Positions 61,034 to 64,000 of a DNA stretch of 64,000 bases are shown one piece after another. This DNA comes from JAEUIX01 sp964611125 (lineage in GTDB: Bacteria; Planctomycetota; Phycisphaerae; Phycisphaerales; UBA1924), in the NCBI GenBank assembly GCA_964611125.1, contig CAZSZO010000004.1, positions 73,021 through 137,020 on the forward strand, written 5' to 3'. Made by a program: the position numbers and the translations under genes. The notes beneath the pieces are model-generated. The model was not told where the DNA came from and ran no database searches. It saw only the letters and a program-made list of their open reading frames with translations. How positions within the stretch are numbered: the stretch's first letter is position 1; each line of letters opens with the position of its first letter.

Positions 61034-61513
61034 ATGCTCACTTTGCGTACGTCGTGGCCGCGGGCCGGTTCGCTTCTGCTCGGGGTGCTGGCGGTGATTT
61101 TGGGCCTGGGAGGCTGCCAGCGGAACATCACCGACGAGAGCATCGTGGACATTTCGCTCACGGATTTGCGCAAAGTGATCGACGAGCACAAATCGTCCAA
61201 GGACAAGGACGTGCTGCTGCTGGTCGATCCGCGCTCACCCAGGGACTTCGCCAAAGGGCACCTACCGGATGCCCGCAACATGCAGCTCCCGTCGATCCCC
61301 GACCGCAAGGGTGAGTTGGACAAGCGGCTGGAGCGGTTTTCCTACGTCGTGGTCTACGGAGAGGATCGCGGGAGCGCCGTCGCCAAGGCCCTCGCCAAGC
61401 GGATGATGGGGGTCGGATACGACAACATCTACATGTTCGGGGGGGGAATTGAGGAGTGGAGACGCGCCGGCATGGTGCTGGTGGAGTCGGAGCCGCCGGC
61501 GCCGAAGCCGTGA
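61034..61513 (+). CDS. Rhodanese-like lipoprotein lacking the catalytic Cys
   Basis: A 159-residue protein with a lipobox (LGVLAVILGLGGC, Cys about residue 28) and a rhodanese domain. LLLVDPRSPRDFAKGHLPDARNM is the classical first half. Where active enzymes have a CxxxxRS loop, it has VVVYGEDRGSAVAKALAKRM: the Cys is Gly (near residue 108). Sulfur transfer is thus unlikely, and it may act as a binding module. IYMFGGGIEEWRRAGM closes the domain. It is divergent from the DsbD-like gene, which suggests a connected envelope redox function. The next gene, on the other strand, ends 2 nt after its stop. Confidence 0.85.
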   Translation: MLTLRTSWPRAGSLLLGVLAVILGLGGCQRNITDESIVDISLTDLRKVIDEHKSSKDKDVLLLVDPRSPRDFAKGHLPDARNMQLPSIPDRKGELDKRLERFSYVVVYGEDRGSAVAKALAKRMMGVGYDNIYMFGGGIEEWRRAGMVLVESEPPAPKP

Positions 61514-61514
61514 G

Positions 61515-62126
61515 CTAGTCTGGACGAACGCGAGCCATGGACCGAATTGCGGCGATCGCTCTGCGCAGGCTTGGACTTCTGTCCGCTGCCCGGAGGGGCT
61601 CCCACCGCTCGGTGATGAACGATTCCATGATCAGGGTGTATTCCTTGCCGGTTGAGGCTGAAACGCCGCTGCTCGGTGTCATGCCGAAGCGGATCGAGGG
61701 CCTCGTCGATCTGGCAGCGATCTGGACCAACGCCCGTTTCGGCTCAGGCTCCTTGTCCGGCTCACGGGGGAAAGCGCCCGCGGGGACGGAAAGGTGGCTT
61801 GCGAGGCTGGCCGGGTCGGCGAGGAACCAGGACTCGAGCTGCGTCACGCTTAACCGAAGAATCAGGTTGGGGTGTCGATTCCGGACCAGGCGAGCGAGCT
61901 TGGGGCCGACGCAGCTCTGGTGATCGTCATGGTCCGCCAGGGCGAGCACGAGGCCGAGGGTGCGTGCGGCCTGGTTGTACTTCGGGAGCGCTCGCCAGAA
62001 GGCACTCTCACCACCTGCATCCTTGATGGGTCCCTCGATCCGCACTCCAACGGCGGCGGCGAGCTTCTGAGCGGCGATGCGGTCGAGGAACCCCTCAGCC
62101 CAGATGAGCGCGATCGGGCGGTTCAA
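61515..62126 (-). CDS. TOPRIM-like (DUF4276-type) protein, partner of an ATPase
   Basis: A 203-residue protein. Features of a TOPRIM-like nuclease: the first acidic residue in WAEGFLDRIAAQ (E11) and the DxD pair in LALADHDDHQ (about 65-68). KLARLVRNRHPNLILRLSVTQLESWFLAD contains the later conserved E-x-W pattern seen in DUF4276 and related OLD-associated proteins. It begins with TTG at 62126, overlapping the ATPase stop (TTGA), so it is translated with it. The C-terminus is basic. This kind of ATPase plus TOPRIM pair is widespread in defence systems; this pair cannot be named as a known system from sequence. Convergent on the rhodanese gene. Confidence 0.72.
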   Translation of the reverse strand: MNRPIALIWAEGFLDRIAAQKLAAAVGVRIEGPIKDAGGESAFWRALPKYNQAARTLGLVLALADHDDHQSCVGPKLARLVRNRHPNLILRLSVTQLESWFLADPASLASHLSVPAGAFPREPDKEPEPKRALVQIAARSTRPSIRFGMTPSSGVSASTGKEYTLIMESFITERWEPLRAADRSPSLRRAIAAIRSMARVRPD

Positions 62127-63265
62127 CCCGAGACTCCGAACAAATTCAGCGTGTTCGCGAGCGGAGGGGCGGCCTCAGCAGCGGTGAGCCCGGAGCGCAT
62201 GGCCTTGTCGACGGCCGCATGCATCGGGCCCGCAATGACCTCCGAGCCGCCCTTCTGGGCTGCGAGGATGAGGAGCAACTCGCTCGACGCGATGCCGGGG
62301 TCGGAGAGCAGGCGTTCGCTGTGAGTCGTGATCAGCACCTGTCGTCCGCCCCCCGCTCGTTGCATGCGGGCGATGAAGGGCGCCAGTCGCTCCAGGATCC
62401 CAGTGTGGAGCGACCATTCCGGTTCCTCGAGCAGCAACGGGCCGGCGTCATCCTGAAGCGCCCAGAGCATGGCGATCAGGCGGAGTGTTCCGTCCGAAAA
62501 CTGCGACTCGCGCTGACGGGCCGCGTTGGGCCGCCAGTGCTGGAAACCGATCTCTAGGTGGGGGCGGCCGCGGTCATCGATCTCCAGCCGGAGCTTCTCG
62601 AAGCCGGGGACCGCCTGCTTGAGAACGTTCTCAATCAGACTGAGCCGCCTTGTGCGGGCTCTCGCGGGGGTATGCCTGATCTGGTCGAGCAAGTCCCGTC
62701 CGAGCGGGTCAGATCCCGGGAAGACTCCCGGGCTCACCTGGCCTTCCCGAATGAGCTGCGGGACGAGGTTCATGAACCGGATCGACCGGAATAGCTCGGC
62801 GACGGGCCGGAAGCCCTTGTTGGCCGCGACCTGCTCGATCGCGGTCTGCCTGAGCCGCTCAGGATCCTGACGGTCGTCTTCGGTCGGCCGGTTGAGCAGA
62901 AGTTCGCCATCTTTGGTGACCCGCTCCAGCTTTACCACCGGGTCCTGGCTTGTCCTGGTCGGTGTGTCGAACGCGAGTCGATAGCCCCACTTGACGCCGT
63001 TTCCATCGGCCATCCCCACCTCGACATCCACGGCGCTGTTCACGGTGGCGTGCAGCGACCGGATCTTGGACATGCCTTCACGGAGCGAGACCGACTTGGC
63101 GAGGCCGCCTCCATCGGTGGTTAAGTCGTGCAGGAAACGAAAAACCTCGAGCAGATTGCTTTTCCCCACCGCATTGGGCCCGATGATGAAGACCCGCTCG
63201 GCAAGTTCGACATCGACCTTTTTGAAGTTCTTCCACGATTCGAGTTTGAGCGATGTGAATCGCAT
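62123..63265 (-). CDS. AAA/ABC-type ATPase of an OLD-like two-gene system
   Basis: A 380-residue ATPase of the RecF/OLD type. Walker A is GPNAVGKSN (29-37), the ABC-like signature is FSDGTLRLIAMLWAL near 260, Walker B is LLLEEPEWSLH near 280, and ITTHSERLL (near 310) provides the switch His. The N-terminal MRFTSLKLESWKNFKKVDVEL is the classical opening of this family. There is no long coiled coil, so it is not an SMC. AGGAG at 8 nt precedes the ATG at 63265. It is the first gene of the pair with the TOPRIM-like protein. It probably senses or binds DNA or another protein and triggers its nuclease-like partner. Confidence 0.86.
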   Translation of the reverse strand: MRFTSLKLESWKNFKKVDVELAERVFIIGPNAVGKSNLLEVFRFLHDLTTDGGGLAKSVSLREGMSKIRSLHATVNSAVDVEVGMADGNGVKWGYRLAFDTPTRTSQDPVVKLERVTKDGELLLNRPTEDDRQDPERLRQTAIEQVAANKGFRPVAELFRSIRFMNLVPQLIREGQVSPGVFPGSDPLGRDLLDQIRHTPARARTRRLSLIENVLKQAVPGFEKLRLEIDDRGRPHLEIGFQHWRPNAARQRESQFSDGTLRLIAMLWALQDDAGPLLLEEPEWSLHTGILERLAPFIARMQRAGGGRQVLITTHSERLLSDPGIASSELLLILAAQKGGSEVIAGPMHAAVDKAMRSGLTAAEAAPPLANTLNLFGVSG

Positions 63266-63334
63266 GGTCAGAACTCCTGCGCTGAACCCAGCAGCCCATC
63301 ACCATGAATTCTGCTGATTGCGACAAAATCAAGC

Positions 63335-64000
63335 CTACGGCCGACCGCCCTGGCCAACCAGCCAATGCCTCAGGAAATCGACCTGGGCCGTCTTGGCTTC
63401 GTTGGCCACGCGGCCGAAGCCCGAGTGCTCCTGCGGGGCGCCGGTGGTCGGCCAGGTCTTGAGGGTCACCAGCCTGCCGGCGTCGGGCACGGCTTCCGCC
63501 GCGGCGCGGGCCCGCAGGGCGTCGACAAAGCCCTTGATGCACGCCAGAGGCACGATCTCATCCGCTTCGGAGTGCAAGGCCAGCAGCGGGATGGGCCGCC
63601 AGCCGTCCAGGTGCGTGATCGGATTCAGGGCTGCCAAGACGGGCTGGTCGGTCGGCGATGGCGCCCGGTCACCGGTGTACAGCAGCGCGAGGTCCCCGGC
63701 GGTCCCTTCCACCGCGGCGCAGCGGAAGGGGTGTGCTTCGCAGAGCCGGCGGAGAGTGATCATGCCGCCGGCCGACATACCGCCCAGGGCGAGGCGGGCA
63801 AGGTCGAAAACACCTCGGAACTCGCCGCCCCCCAGGGCGGTCACGGTCTGGTCGATCTCGGGGAGGGCCCGCTGGAGCAGTTCGAGCACGTGGCGCGGCT
63901 GCTGGAGGTGTGCGTCGAACCGCTCGCCGTGGCCGGGGAGATCGATCGCGCACGCGGCAAACCCCGCGCGGATCCAGCGGAGGTAGCGGCCGTTGTCCAG
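63335..64000 (-). CDS. Alpha/beta hydrolase, partial (5' end beyond the window)
   Basis: The coding sequence runs off the right edge in the same frame. At least 221 codons lie inside. GHGERFDAHLQQPRHV and LALGGMSAGGMITL (nucleophile Ser in GMSAG) are followed by HSEADEIVP (Asp) and EHSGFG (His), the usual triad. It resembles dienelactone hydrolase/prolyl-oligopeptidase-like esterases. The substrate is unknown. It ends 69 nt before the ATPase start on the same strand, so it could be in the same unit. Confidence 0.8.
   Translation of the reverse strand: MDNGRYLRWIRAGFAACAIDLPGHGERFDAHLQQPRHVLELLQRALPEIDQTVTALGGGEFRGVFDLARLALGGMSAGGMITLRRLCEAHPFRCAAVEGTAGDLALLYTGDRAPSPTDQPVLAALNPITHLDGWRPIPLLALHSEADEIVPLACIKGFVDALRARAAAEAVPDAGRLVTLKTWPTTGAPQEHSGFGRVANEAKTAQVDFLRHWLVGQGGRP

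Overview
This is a 64 kb, very GC-rich bacterial chromosomal window with about 53 protein genes, two tRNA genes, several intrinsic terminators and no sign of phage, transposon, rRNA or CRISPR. The best guess for the host is a planctomycete of the Phycisphaerae type. Three large secreted proteins end in paired EF-hand/dockerin-like tails built on DPDDLSDFI. A prepilin-like protein carries the FTLVELLVVIAIIALL signal. There is a CGYDL-type zinc ribbon and an LptD-like outer-membrane protein. The taxonomic call is an inference from these traits; there is no marker gene to settle it.

Layout. 1-4900: a secreted discoidin/six-hairpin glycosidase-like protein and a GH1 beta-glucosidase (minus strand). 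4995-8777: a 2-oxoacid dehydrogenase E2, a nucleotidyltransferase-like protein and an APH/P-loop kinase fusion. 8767-13401: pilT, a DUF4126 membrane protein, a prepilin-like protein and a low-GC secreted protein, the last two each followed by the same 39-nt hairpin repeat and a terminator. 13798-17584: class III aminotransferase, FtsQ-like protein, greA behind a striking G-quadruplex motif, and a small unknown. 17709-22239: tRNA-Glu, a 1038-residue secreted protein, an STN-like secreted protein. 22568-26167: a leucine/isovalerate-type catabolic cluster of HMG-CoA lyase and three crotonases. 26249-29691: zinc ribbon protein, CPBP protease, iscX, ferredoxin, argJ. 29688-36685: lptD, an NAD(P)-binding protein, recJ, cobalamin adenosyltransferase. 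36772-42026: SpoIIE-type phosphatase, tilS, an HTH membrane protein, tRNA-Arg, a HEIGHH protein and fmt. 42114-46069: PepF-type peptidase and an ABC exporter pair. 46224-49206: transketolase and transaldolase, facing each other. 49451-56645: AMP-dependent ligase, SPOR lipoprotein, two secreted proteins, alpha/beta hydrolase. 56766-61513: RseP, redoxin, an orphan DsbD alpha domain and a rhodanese-like lipoprotein. 61515-64000: a TOPRIM-like protein with an AAA ATPase (candidate defence pair) and a partial hydrolase.

Translation signals fall into two classes. About sixteen genes have a clear Shine-Dalgarno sequence. About eleven others have none but carry a TANNNT -10 hexamer 5-9 nt before the start codon, the architecture of leaderless transcripts. 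This is the most general new observation. The other leads are the ATPase-TOPRIM pair, the loop-varying hairpin repeat ahead of terminators, the G-quadruplex in the greA leader, the catalytically degenerate crotonase and the 13-C tract inside rseP.
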